Source of the DNA: Methanobacteriota archaeon
GTDB taxonomy: Archaea > Hydrothermarchaeota > Hydrothermarchaeia > Hydrothermarchaeales > SZUA-236
Direction: 5' to 3'
DNA length: 5,986 nt
Assembly (NCBI GenBank): GCA_003230355.1
Contig: QIDD01000067.1
Coordinates: forward strand, 1-5,986
The position numbers and the translations under genes were made by a program. This document shows, piece after piece, positions 1 through 5,308 of this stretch. How positions within the stretch are numbered: position 1 is the first letter of the stretch; each line of letters opens with the position of its first letter. Under the pieces are notes generated by a model. The model made no database searches and was not told the origin of the DNA. It worked only from the letters and a program-made list of their open reading frames with translations.

Positions 1-761
1 AACTCTACATTGACGCTGCGAAAAAGGCTGCAGACTTCGTGCTCGATGAGATGAGAACCGATGATGGCAGGCTTCTGCATCGTTACAAGGATGGCGAGGC
101 AGGGATACAGGGTTTTCTCGAAGACTATGCCTTTCTCTGCTGGGGTCTGCTTGAACTTTATGAAGCGTCCTTTGATGCTAAATATCTGAGCAGTGCTGTG
201 AGCCTCACAAACAGGATGATTCTGCATTTCTGGGATGAGGCAGGCGGCGGTTTCTATCACACGGCAGGTGACGGTGAGGAGCTGATACTGCGTAAAAAAG
301 AGGTTTATGACGGCGCGGTTCCATCGGGTAACTCGGCGGCCATGTATAATCTGCTGCGCCTGAGCCGATTGACTGGGAACACAGCTTTTGAAACACGGGC
401 TGAGGATGTTGGAAGGGTTTTTTCAACGGCTGTTTCGCAGTATCCGGCTGGCTACACATATCTGCTTTCGGCTGTTGATTTTATGATTGGACCCGGCCAT
501 GAAGTTGTTGTTGTGGGTGACAGGGATGCAGTGGACACAAAGGCTATGTTAAATGCGTTGAACAGCGAATATTTGCCGAACACGGTTGTGATTTTCAAAC
601 CCTTAGGCGAGAAAGAGCCTGAGATCACAGAGATTGCAGAATTCACACGAGACCACACGGCAATCGGTGGAAAGGCCACAGCCTATGTATGTTCAAATTT
701 CAGTTGCAAAAAACCGACCACAGACCCGGAAGAGATGATGAAGCTGTTAAAAGAAAATTAA
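1..761 (+). CDS. DUF255/YyaL (SPATA20-like) thioredoxin-domain protein, C-terminal part (5' end outside window)
   Basis: The reading frame is open from the first bases (first whole codon at 3) to TAA at 759-761, so about 252 C-terminal residues are visible. They look like the alpha/alpha-barrel half (N-acylglucosamine 2-epimerase/glycosidase-like) of the YyaL/SPATA20 family. Recognisable stretches are FLEDYAF, GGGFYHT, the VPSGNSAA segment and the hallmark tail YVCSNFSCKKPTTDPEE with its CxxxxC pair. Family members are usually about 650-700 residues, with an N-terminal thioredoxin-like DUF255 domain that would lie left of the window. The biochemical role is unsettled; a redox or carbohydrate-related cytosolic function is usually proposed. 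A GTG at 39 could be read as a start, but the homology runs through it to the window edge, so it is internal. No oligo-T terminator follows the stop. A diverged copy of the last codons lies about 300 bp downstream. Confidence 0.85.
   Translation, partial: LYIDAAKKAADFVLDEMRTDDGRLLHRYKDGEAGIQGFLEDYAFLCWGLLELYEASFDAKYLSSAVSLTNRMILHFWDEAGGGFYHTAGDGEELILRKKEVYDGAVPSGNSAAMYNLLRLSRLTGNTAFETRAEDVGRVFSTAVSQYPAGYTYLLSAVDFMIGPGHEVVVVGDRDAVDTKAMLNALNSEYLPNTVVIFKPLGEKEPEITEIAEFTRDHTAIGGKATAYVCSNFSCKKPTTDPEEMMKLLKEN
709..749 (+). repeat. Direct repeat copy A: 3' end of the DUF255 gene
   Basis: These 41 bases, coding for the KPTTDPEEMMKLL tail of the DUF255 protein, match 1010-1050 at 38 of 41 positions by eye without gaps. 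The differences are at 722, 744 and 747. The offset is exactly 301 bases. This copy is the functional gene end. Confidence 0.85.
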
Positions 762-812
762 AATCATAACCTCCTTCGCGTGCCAGACAGCATACCTCAA
801 TAATTCGGGGAG

Positions 813-826
813 AAAAATCAAAAAAA
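813..826 (-). terminator. Oligo-T terminator of the small cysteine gene
   Basis: Read on the minus strand, seven T (826-820), then GA, then five T (817-813) begin one base after the stop codon of the small gene at 828-923. Archaeal RNA polymerase terminates on U-rich tracts of this kind without needing a hairpin. Its exact placement supports the small gene as a real transcription unit. Confidence 0.5.
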
Positions 827-827
827 C

Positions 828-923
828 CTATGCATTACTTTCTTTATCTTTCTTATCCACTTTTACAAACTTCTCTTTACAAGCCCCGCCACAGGTACAA
901 ACATGTTCTTCATCATCTGCCAT
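828..923 (-). CDS. Small cysteine-rich protein, 31 aa, CxCxxxC motif, function unknown
   Basis: The minus strand has an ATG at 923-921 and a TAG at 830-828, encoding 31 residues. The start is MADDEEHVCTCGGACKEKF and the tail is lysine- and aspartate-rich. The three cysteines at residues 9, 11 and 15 form C-T-C-G-G-A-C, with a histidine at residue 7, a plausible small metal-binding or redox site. A consensus SD, AGGAGG, lies ten bases before the ATG, and an oligo-T terminator follows the stop immediately. Such coordinated signals around a short frame, together with a non-random composition, argue for a real gene. It sits between the two copies of the DUF255 gene tail and faces that gene. I do not recognise the family. 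A metallothionein-like or metal-chaperone role would be a guess from the cysteines only. At about 31 codons, chance cannot be excluded. Confidence 0.6.
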   Translation of the reverse strand: MADDEEHVCTCGGACKEKFVKVDKKDKESNA

Positions 924-933
924 AGTTAAGATG

Positions 934-939
934 CCTCCT
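934..939 (-). promoter_or_regulatory. Shine-Dalgarno site of the small cysteine gene
   Basis: The plus-strand bases CCTCCT read AGGAGG on the minus strand and stand ten bases before the ATG at 923. This is a full-strength SD and the main evidence that fixes the start of the 31-codon gene. Confidence 0.6.
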
Positions 940-985
940 GATATTTCGTCTTCATATCAATCGTGTTTGAACCCTAACATCAGAT

Positions 986-1000
986 CGTTAATAAATAATT
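986..1000 (-). promoter_or_regulatory. Possible TATA box for the small cysteine gene
   Basis: On the minus strand this AT-rich block reads AATTATTTATTAACG. With the usual spacing of about 25 bases, initiation would fall near 968, giving a leader of roughly 45 bases that includes the AGGAGG. It is AT-rich enough that a match by chance is possible. Confidence 0.3.
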
Positions 1001-1009
1001 ATCCCGGAG

Positions 1010-1050
1010 AAAAACCGACCACCGACCCGGAAGAGATGATGAAGATGCTA
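1010..1050 (+). repeat. Direct repeat copy B: orphan remnant of a DUF255 gene 3' end
   Basis: This copy matches 709-749 at 38/41 positions and keeps the reading frame: KPTTDPEEMMKML. Of the three differences, ACA to ACC and TTA to CTA are synonymous and CTG to ATG is a conservative Leu to Met. The frame continues DFRVF and stops with TGA at 1066-1068. Nothing upstream of 1010 resembles the rest of the family; the CxxxxC pair is absent. It is therefore a gene fragment, left by an insertion, a recombination or an attachment-site-like duplication, rather than a gene. Confidence 0.8.
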
Positions 1051-1066
1051 GATTTCCGAGTTTTTT

Positions 1067-1085
1067 GAAACAACATATTTAAATA
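1067..1085 (+). promoter_or_regulatory. Archaeal promoter (BRE plus TATA box) of the HKD/zinc-module gene
   Basis: A purine-rich GAAACAAC (BRE-like, 1067-1074) precedes TATTTAAATA (1076-1085), a good archaeal box A. Initiation about 25 bases downstream (near 1105-1110) would give a short leader carrying the SD at 1113-1119. Confidence 0.55.
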
Positions 1086-1112
1086 ACACTACACGTAATT
1101 TTCGTCTTGTGT

Positions 1113-1119
1113 AAGGAGT
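1113..1119 (+). promoter_or_regulatory. Shine-Dalgarno site fixing the ATG at 1128
   Basis: AAGGAGT ends eight bases before the ATG at 1128-1130. It supports this start over any internal methionine. Confidence 0.6.
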
Positions 1120-1127
1120 GGTGTTGA

Positions 1128-1895
1128 ATGGCAAAATTTTTGACTACAATAGATATTACCTATGAAATTCAAAAATTAATTAGAGAAGCAAATGATACAC
1201 TATACCTAGTTTCTCCCTATCTTAAACTATCTGTAAATTTTAAGGAACTACTTAAAATTAGAAACGCTGATGAAAAAATAACACGCATTATTTTTGGAAA
1301 GCAAGAACTCAATCCCGAAGAATTAAATTTCCTAAAACCTCTACGGTTTGTTATCTTGAAATACTATCAAAACTTACACGCTAAGTGTTATTTGAATGAT
1401 GATAAGATGATTATTACCTCAATGAATTTTTATGAATACTCAATGCAAACTAACAAGGAAATGGGAGTGTTGATTGATAAATCTGATCCTGCGGATGAAC
1501 AAATCTACAATGATGCATTGTCTGAAATCAAACGCATTCTAAGCAATAGCGATGACTTTGATTTTACACCTATTGTAGAGAAAACACCTTCTAAAGAAAA
1601 GACTCCATCAAAGTTTTACAGTAAAAAACAATCTACCGTTAATAGCAAAAAACAACCAACGAATTATAGTAAAAAAGAAGAAGGGTTTTGTATTCGTTGT
1701 AAAAAGTCTTTAAAACTTAATCCATTAGTTCCATTCTGCATAGATTGTTTCAATATATGGAAAAAATATAGTGATGAAGAATATCAAGAAAAATATTGCC
1801 ATATCTGTGGGAAGGGAAATAAAACTTCTAAGTTGAAACCCGCCTGTATAGAATGCTACAGAAAGAACTCAAAAGTATTGGAGTTCCCAATTTAA
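1128..1895 (+). CDS. Phospholipase D-like (single HKD) putative nuclease with two C-terminal four-cysteine zinc modules
   Basis: This is a 255-residue protein. An N-terminal PLD-like domain (about 1-145) carries the segment LVSPYL near residue 28 and one HKD motif: H84-x-K86, D91, then S98 and N100. Single-HKD proteins usually dimerise to form one active site and act on phosphodiesters, often as nucleases (Nuc/BfiI type). A lysine-, serine- and threonine-rich linker (151-186) with repeated SKKQ-like units follows. Two CxxC-x12-CxxC modules come next (C188, C191, C204, C207 and C224, C227, C240, C243), likely binding zinc and perhaps nucleic acid. The gene has its own TATA box and SD. It is far more AT-rich than its neighbours and follows a duplicated gene tail, so acquisition by transfer is likely. 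It ends 14 bases before the PP-loop gene. Nuclease or defence function is inference; the architecture is what can be seen. Confidence 0.85.
   Translation: MAKFLTTIDITYEIQKLIREANDTLYLVSPYLKLSVNFKELLKIRNADEKITRIIFGKQELNPEELNFLKPLRFVILKYYQNLHAKCYLNDDKMIITSMNFYEYSMQTNKEMGVLIDKSDPADEQIYNDALSEIKRILSNSDDFDFTPIVEKTPSKEKTPSKFYSKKQSTVNSKKQPTNYSKKEEGFCIRCKKSLKLNPLVPFCIDCFNIWKKYSDEEYQEKYCHICGKGNKTSKLKPACIECYRKNSKVLEFPI
1578..1685 (+). repeat. Low-complexity linker with imperfect Lys/Ser/Thr repeats in the HKD protein
   Basis: Codons 151-186 encode two TPSK-type units followed by three SKK units spaced seven or eight residues apart (SKKQ, SKKQ, SKKE). This is an A-rich imperfect tandem stretch, probably a flexible basic linker between the nuclease-like domain and the zinc modules. 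Confidence 0.55.
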
Positions 1896-1909
1896 AGTTA
1901 TTTTTTCCA

Positions 1910-2515
1910 ATGAAAGTCGCTCTCCTCTATTCTGGCGGTAAAGATTCCAGTCTTGCCGCGTATCTTTTGGATCAGATGGGTTTTGAGGTCAAGTTGGTTT
2001 GCGCAACCTTCGGCGTGACTAGGGGTTGGAAGTATGCAGAGGAGAGTGCCGAGGCGTTGGGCTTTAATTTCACGGTGATAAATCTTGAACCCCGAATTTT
2101 AGATGAAGCTGCAAAGATCGTAGAAAAAGACGGCTACCCCCGGCATGCGTTTTCACATATTCACAGGCAGGCGCTAGCGGCTGCAGCGGAGCTGGGCTAC
2201 ACGGTTCTTTCCGACGGCACGCGCCGCGATGACAAGTCGCCCCGTCTCAGCATGCAGGACTACCGAGCGCTTGAAGACGGCTTCGGCGTGGAATACCTGC
2301 CAGTATTATGGGGTTTTGGGCATAAAACCATCAATCGAATGGCGGCGGAGCTCTTTGAAATCGAGGAGGGTGAGAGCAGTAAGATTAATAAAGGAGATTA
2401 TGAAGGAGAACTGAGAACCCACCTTGAAAGGAAGGGTCTTGATATTAATAAGATATTTCCCGCGCACACTCAAAGCCGGGTGATTTCACAGAGGACCAAA
2501 ATATGTCAAAAATAA
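1910..2515 (+). CDS. PP-loop ATPase (archaeal 'alpha hydrolase'/asparagine synthase-like family), substrate unknown
   Basis: This is a 201-residue protein. It begins [15 protein letters not shown], with the PP-loop S8-GGKDS that binds ATP and transfers its AMP or pyrophosphate moiety. It also has the conserved DGTRRDD segment (residues 102-108), a GFGHKTINR segment and the tail HTQSRV. This family is commonly found directly before L39e in euryarchaea and is often annotated as alpha hydrolase. By superfamily logic it may adenylate a substrate, for example during tRNA or rRNA base modification, but this is inference. An earlier in-frame ATG at 1853 lies within the upstream coding sequence and would add 19 residues before the hydrophobic MKVALL strand where the family begins, so the ATG at 1910 is preferred. 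No clear SD precedes it. Its last 13 bases overlap the start of L39e, so the two are likely translationally coupled. Confidence 0.85.
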   Translation: MKVALLYSGGKDSSLAAYLLDQMGFEVKLVCATFGVTRGWKYAEESAEALGFNFTVINLEPRILDEAAKIVEKDGYPRHAFSHIHRQALAAAAELGYTVLSDGTRRDDKSPRLSMQDYRALEDGFGVEYLPVLWGFGHKTINRMAAELFEIEEGESSKINKGDYEGELRTHLERKGLDINKIFPAHTQSRVISQRTKICQK

Positions 2516-2655
2516 TGAAGGCAAAAAAAATCAGGCTTGCAAAGGCAGGCAGGCAGAACAGGCCGGTCCCGATTTGGGTTGTTGCCAAGACCAAAGGCAA
2601 GGTGCGAACCCATCCGAAGAGGCGGCACTGGCGCAGAAGCAATCTAAAGGTATAA
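2503..2655 (+). CDS. rpl39e: Large ribosomal subunit protein L39e (eL39)
   Basis: A 50-residue basic protein runs from ATG 2503 to TAA 2653-2655. It has the family core [18 protein letters not shown] and the signature [10 protein letters not shown] near the C-terminus. L39e is a small, almost entirely extended protein that lines the lower part of the peptide exit tunnel in archaeal and eukaryotic ribosomes. Length (usually 50-51) and N-terminus (MSK) fit the family, so ATG 2503 is chosen over the in-frame ATG at 2515. GAGG at 2491-2494, eight bases upstream, serves as SD. The gene starts inside the end of the PP-loop gene and is followed after seven bases by L31e, so it is part of the same operon. 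Confidence 0.95.
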   Translation: MSKIMKAKKIRLAKAGRQNRPVPIWVVAKTKGKVRTHPKRRHWRRSNLKV

Positions 2656-2662
2656 GATTATT

Positions 2663-2908
2663 ATGGAACGCATTTACACAATCCCCTTGCGAGATGTTAA
2701 GCAGATGCCCCGAAACAAGAGGGCTCAGAAGGCGGTTAGATACATTAGACGTTTTCTTGAAAAGCATATGAAGTCTGAAGATATCATTATCTCAGGCGAG
2801 CTGAACGAAAAGATATGGGAGCGGGGAATCGAGCATATTCCATCGAAGATCCGTGTTAAAGCTGAGAAACAGGATGATGGGAGGGTTGTGGCCTCTCTTG
2901 TGCAGTGA
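2663..2908 (+). CDS. rpl31e: Large ribosomal subunit protein L31e (eL31)
   Basis: This 81-residue protein begins MERIYTIPLRDV and contains PRNKRAQKAVRYIRRFL and the SGELNEKIWERG segment, all typical of archaeal L31e. Length matches the family. L31e sits near the exit of the peptide tunnel, where it helps dock nascent-chain factors, in keeping with prefoldin and FtsY encoded downstream. The gap from L39e is seven bases. Its TGA overlaps a GTG at 2905 that could also open aIF6. Confidence 0.95.
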   Translation: MERIYTIPLRDVKQMPRNKRAQKAVRYIRRFLEKHMKSEDIIISGELNEKIWERGIEHIPSKIRVKAEKQDDGRVVASLVQ

Positions 2909-2913
2909 GGCGC

Positions 2914-3576
2914 ATGATCCGTCTTTCAACTATTCGGCGTAATCCGAGTATCGGTGTTTATGGGGGGGCTTGTGAGACGATGGCCTTTGCCGCTGCCTCT
3001 GCGCCTGAATCCTTTGTTTCTGATCTGGGTGAGGCGCTTGATATTCCTGTTTATCAGACTGATGTTGCCCAGACAAGTCTTGTAGGGTCTATGATCGCCT
3101 TTAACAGCGCAGGAGTTGCACTGCCCCGTAACATAACAGACCGTGAACTTGAATTTTTCAAAGGCCTTGAGCTTAACACAGCGGTTATCGATGACAAGCA
3201 CACGGCCCTTGGAAACCTTATTCTCGCCAATGACTCAGGCGCTGTTGTGAGCACGCTTTTTTCGAGTGACGCGCGTCAAGCCATATCAGACGTGCTGGAT
3301 GTGGAGGTTGAGGCAATGAACCTCCATGGTTTTCGCACTGTAGGCTCGATTGGTGTTGCTACTTCGAAGGGGGCGCTTGTCCACCCCGGTCTTTCAGAGG
3401 AGGAGCTTGAGAGTATTGAAAAGCTTTTAAAGGTTGATTGCGACATTGGAACTGTGAACCGGGGCGTCGGATATATTCGAACAGGGCTTATCGCCAATTC
3501 ACGGGGTGCGCTTATCGGGCGAACGACTACAAGCCCTGAGATTTCACGTATCGAAGATGCCCTTGAGCTTTTGTGA
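2914..3576 (+). CDS. eif6: Translation initiation factor aIF6 (ribosome anti-association factor)
   Basis: A 220-residue protein with the pseudo-fivefold repeats of IF6: NPSIGVYG, SLVGSMIA, HTALGNLILANDSGA, TVGSIGVATSKGALVHP and a C-terminal TTTSPEISRIEDAL. aIF6 binds the large subunit and prevents premature joining to the small subunit. It also acts in late large-subunit maturation. The ATG at 2914 is chosen because archaeal aIF6 typically begins MIR/MII a few residues before NPxIGV. A GTG at 2905 (GTGA overlap with the L31e stop) would add three residues (MRR) and remains possible through translational coupling. The fit of gene order with L39e and L31e is strong. LX/L20a, often next in line, is absent and prefoldin alpha follows after 12 bases. 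Confidence 0.95.
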   Translation: MIRLSTIRRNPSIGVYGGACETMAFAAASAPESFVSDLGEALDIPVYQTDVAQTSLVGSMIAFNSAGVALPRNITDRELEFFKGLELNTAVIDDKHTALGNLILANDSGAVVSTLFSSDARQAISDVLDVEVEAMNLHGFRTVGSIGVATSKGALVHPGLSEEELESIEKLLKVDCDIGTVNRGVGYIRTGLIANSRGALIGRTTTSPEISRIEDALELL

Positions 3577-3588
3577 GGAACTGGATTT

Positions 3589-4017
3589 ATGGTAGAAGAT
3601 GGGAAGAACGCTGAGCAGATGATGATGGAATACGAGCAGATCAGGGGCCAGATCGAGGCTTTGCAGGAGGGCCTCAGCATGATTGATTCCGCTATTATGC
3701 AGATGGACTCGGCTCTTGAAGCGCTAACGGCTGCGAGCGGGCTTTCTGCGGGCAATGAGATTTTGCTTCCAGTGGGTGCAGACTCATTCTTATCGGCAAG
3801 GATTACTGACACTGAGAATGTGCTTGTCGGCATTGGCGCGGAGGTGGCTGTGAAAAAAAATTTTGCCGACGCGATTTCTGATGTCAAGTCTAGAAAAGAT
3901 GTTCTTGTGAAGACTCGTGATGGGCGGGGGCGTGAGCTTGAGCGGCTCGTCGGATTTGCGCAGGAGATGGCTCCTAAGCTGCAGGCGATGATGGCAAAGA
4001 CACAAAGCGGGGGCTAG
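3589..4017 (+). CDS. pfdA: Prefoldin alpha subunit (GimC alpha)
   Basis: A 142-residue protein with the prefoldin alpha plan: an N-terminal coiled-coil helix (about 6-48), a central beta-hairpin region (about 55-92) with the motif ILLPVGADSFLSA, the phrase VLVGIGAEVAVKKNFADAI, and a C-terminal coiled-coil helix (about 93-136). Two alpha and four beta subunits form the jellyfish-shaped chaperone that passes unfolded proteins to the thermosome. GAGGA at 3575-3579, overlapping the aIF6 stop, lies nine bases before the ATG. The short gap and conserved order place it in the operon, and the tail ends seven bases before ftsY. Confidence 0.93.
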   Translation: MVEDGKNAEQMMMEYEQIRGQIEALQEGLSMIDSAIMQMDSALEALTAASGLSAGNEILLPVGADSFLSARITDTENVLVGIGAEVAVKKNFADAISDVKSRKDVLVKTRDGRGRELERLVGFAQEMAPKLQAMMAKTQSGG

Positions 4018-4024
4018 GCCCAGT

Positions 4025-4930
4025 ATGTTTTCATTTTTCAAAAAAAAGGTTGCAAGTAATACCCGGAAGATTTCTGAGGCGCTCAAAGGTGAGGTGACGC
4101 TGGATGAGAGTCGGCTTGAGGACTTGCTATATGATCTTGAGATTTCACTTATCGAGTCTGACGTGGCGCTTGAGGTTGTTGACAAGATTAAAGACGATTT
4201 GAAAAACAGCCTGCTTGGAAAAACATTCGAGCGGGGTGAGGACCTGGCAGGTGTTGTGAAAGATGCGCTTAAGAAGTCGCTTAAAGACATATTTGTGGAT
4301 GAAGACTTGATTGAGGTTATTCGCGGTGGTGGGCGGCCTTTTGTAATCGCGTTTATCGGTGTGAACGGGACTGGAAAGACCACGACTATTGCCAAGGTTG
4401 CAACAGCACTTGAAAAAGAGGGTTTGTCATCGGTTATCGCGGCCTGCGATACATATCGGGCGGGTGCAATCGAGCAGATCGAGCAGCATGCTGAAAAGCT
4501 GGGTGTGCGCCTCATTAAACACGGGCTGGGTGCTGATGCAGCGGCTGTGGCTTTCGACGCAATCGAGCATGCCCGTGCGAAAGATAAGGATGTTGTTCTC
4601 ATCGACACTGCGGGTAGGATGGATACGAATGTGAACTTGATGGATGAGCTTAAAAAAGTGGTTCGCATAGCCAAGCCGGACCGAGTTATATTTGTGGGTG
4701 ACGCGCTCACCGGTAACGCGGTTGTGGACCAGGTTTTGGCGTTTAATAAGTATGCGTCTATTGACGGTGCAATCCTTACTAAGGCTGATGCAGATGCTAA
4801 GGGTGGGGCCGCAATCTCGGTGGCATTTATTTTGAAAAAGCCGATCTACTATCTTGGCACAGGCCAGCAGTACGGTGATCTGCTCAAGTTTTCAAGCCAG
4901 TGGTTCGTAGACGAGATACTGTCAGAATAG
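4025..4930 (+). CDS. ftsY: Signal recognition particle receptor FtsY (SRP GTPase)
   Basis: A 301-residue SRP-type GTPase. An amphipathic, lysine-rich N-terminus (MFSFFKKK) and helical N domain (about 1-100) precede the G domain. G1 is GVNGTGKTTT (112-121), the insertion-box region starts with DTYRAGA (142-148), G3 is DTAGRM (194-199), G4 is TKAD (252-255) followed by the DAKGG element (257-261), and the closing loop is GTGQQYGDL. FtsY docks SRP-ribosome complexes at the membrane; reciprocal GTP hydrolysis releases the nascent chain to the translocon. It lacks the long acidic A domain of E. coli FtsY, as is normal in archaea. It follows pfdA after seven bases and closes the operon. A weak TTTT after the stop is the only visible termination signal. 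Confidence 0.96.
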   Translation: MFSFFKKKVASNTRKISEALKGEVTLDESRLEDLLYDLEISLIESDVALEVVDKIKDDLKNSLLGKTFERGEDLAGVVKDALKKSLKDIFVDEDLIEVIRGGGRPFVIAFIGVNGTGKTTTIAKVATALEKEGLSSVIAACDTYRAGAIEQIEQHAEKLGVRLIKHGLGADAAAVAFDAIEHARAKDKDVVLIDTAGRMDTNVNLMDELKKVVRIAKPDRVIFVGDALTGNAVVDQVLAFNKYASIDGAILTKADADAKGGAAISVAFILKKPIYYLGTGQQYGDLLKFSSQWFVDEILSE

Positions 4931-4936
4931 TTTTAC

Positions 4937-5224
4937 TTATTCACCGCTTATAGGTGGTCTTTCGTCGGTTAGCAGGTAAAGATAACCTGTTACCCGTGTT
5001 GAAAATCTAAAGAATCCTGCCACGAAATCATGCATGCTCTGGTTTCTTTTGCCCAGAACCAAAATATAGAGCCACTGAACAACTATCACAATTCCTGCTG
5101 CAATGCTCCATAATGACAAAACAACGTAGAGCAAAATCGCATATAGCCATCTTACTATCAATGCCTCCAGTCTGGACGCGCCCTCCATGTATTCAACATC
5201 TATTTTAATTGGATATTCCACCAT
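4937..5224 (-). CDS. DUF4389-family membrane protein, single module
   Basis: A 95-residue protein. Short polar N-terminus (1-20), then a basic R25-W26 pair and a long hydrophobic region (about 27-57, one long or two tightly packed membrane helices). The motif GKRNQSMHDFVAGFFRFSTRV and a final YLYLLTDERPP follow; this arrangement of tryptophan/aromatic-rich helix and LLTDxxPP is what I know from DUF4389. Function is unknown. Many family members carry two such modules, so this is a short version. The ATG at 5224 is preferred over an in-frame GTG at 5239 because a strong SD (GGAGGTG, 5231-5237) sits six bases before the ATG and would lie inside the longer frame. It converges on ftsY with only six bases between stop codons. 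Confidence 0.75.
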   Translation of the reverse strand: MVEYPIKIDVEYMEGASRLEALIVRWLYAILLYVVLSLWSIAAGIVIVVQWLYILVLGKRNQSMHDFVAGFFRFSTRVTGYLYLLTDERPPISGE

Positions 5225-5230
5225 CCTCTT

Positions 5231-5237
5231 CACCTCC
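5231..5237 (-). promoter_or_regulatory. Shine-Dalgarno site deciding the DUF4389 start
   Basis: CACCTCC on the plus strand reads GGAGGTG on the minus strand, six bases before the ATG at 5224. This rules against the GTG start at 5239. Confidence 0.7.
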
Positions 5238-5262
5238 ACGAAAAATCAATTATGCCCCCCGT

Positions 5263-5272
5263 GATATATAAG
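5263..5272 (-). promoter_or_regulatory. TATA box of the DUF4389 gene
   Basis: On the minus strand this reads CTTATATATC, a near-ideal archaeal box A. Initiation about 25 bases on, near 5242, gives a leader of under 20 bases that still holds the GGAGGTG. Confidence 0.6.
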
Positions 5273-5308
5273 TATTACACTCGATTTTCAATCCAGGCTC
5301 TTCATCTT

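Noticed and set aside
797..1014. Short resemblance between AATAATTCGGGGAGAAAAA (799-817) and AATAATTATCCCGGAGAAAAA (994-1014)
   Set aside because: Only about 16 AT-rich bases match and a two-base gap is needed. It could belong to the duplication but is too weak to claim by eye.
931..1068. Plus-strand frame of 45 codons ending in the duplicated DUF255 tail
   Set aside because: It begins with an ATG inside the SD region of the opposite small gene, lacks its own SD, and its first part has no family likeness. It is best explained as a chance extension of the tail fragment.
762..1127. Search for a tRNA, integrase fragment or transposon inverted repeats in the intergenic stretch
   Set aside because: No cloverleaf, no terminal inverted repeats and no recombinase-like frame were found; only the small gene, the tail copy and promoter signals are supported.
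1853..1909. Upstream ATG start for the PP-loop protein
   Set aside because: The extra 19 codons lie largely in the 3' end of the HKD gene in another frame, and the family begins at the [13 protein letters not shown] strand, so ATG 1910 is preferred.
3276..3887. Minus-strand open frame (203 codons) opposite aIF6 and pfdA
   Set aside because: Serine- and proline-rich shadow of two genes with clear families; no SD or promoter.
3790..4710. Long minus-strand open frame (306 codons) opposite pfdA and ftsY
   Set aside because: It is serine-rich, without recognisable domains, and lies fully opposite well-identified genes; it is a shadow of their codon bias.
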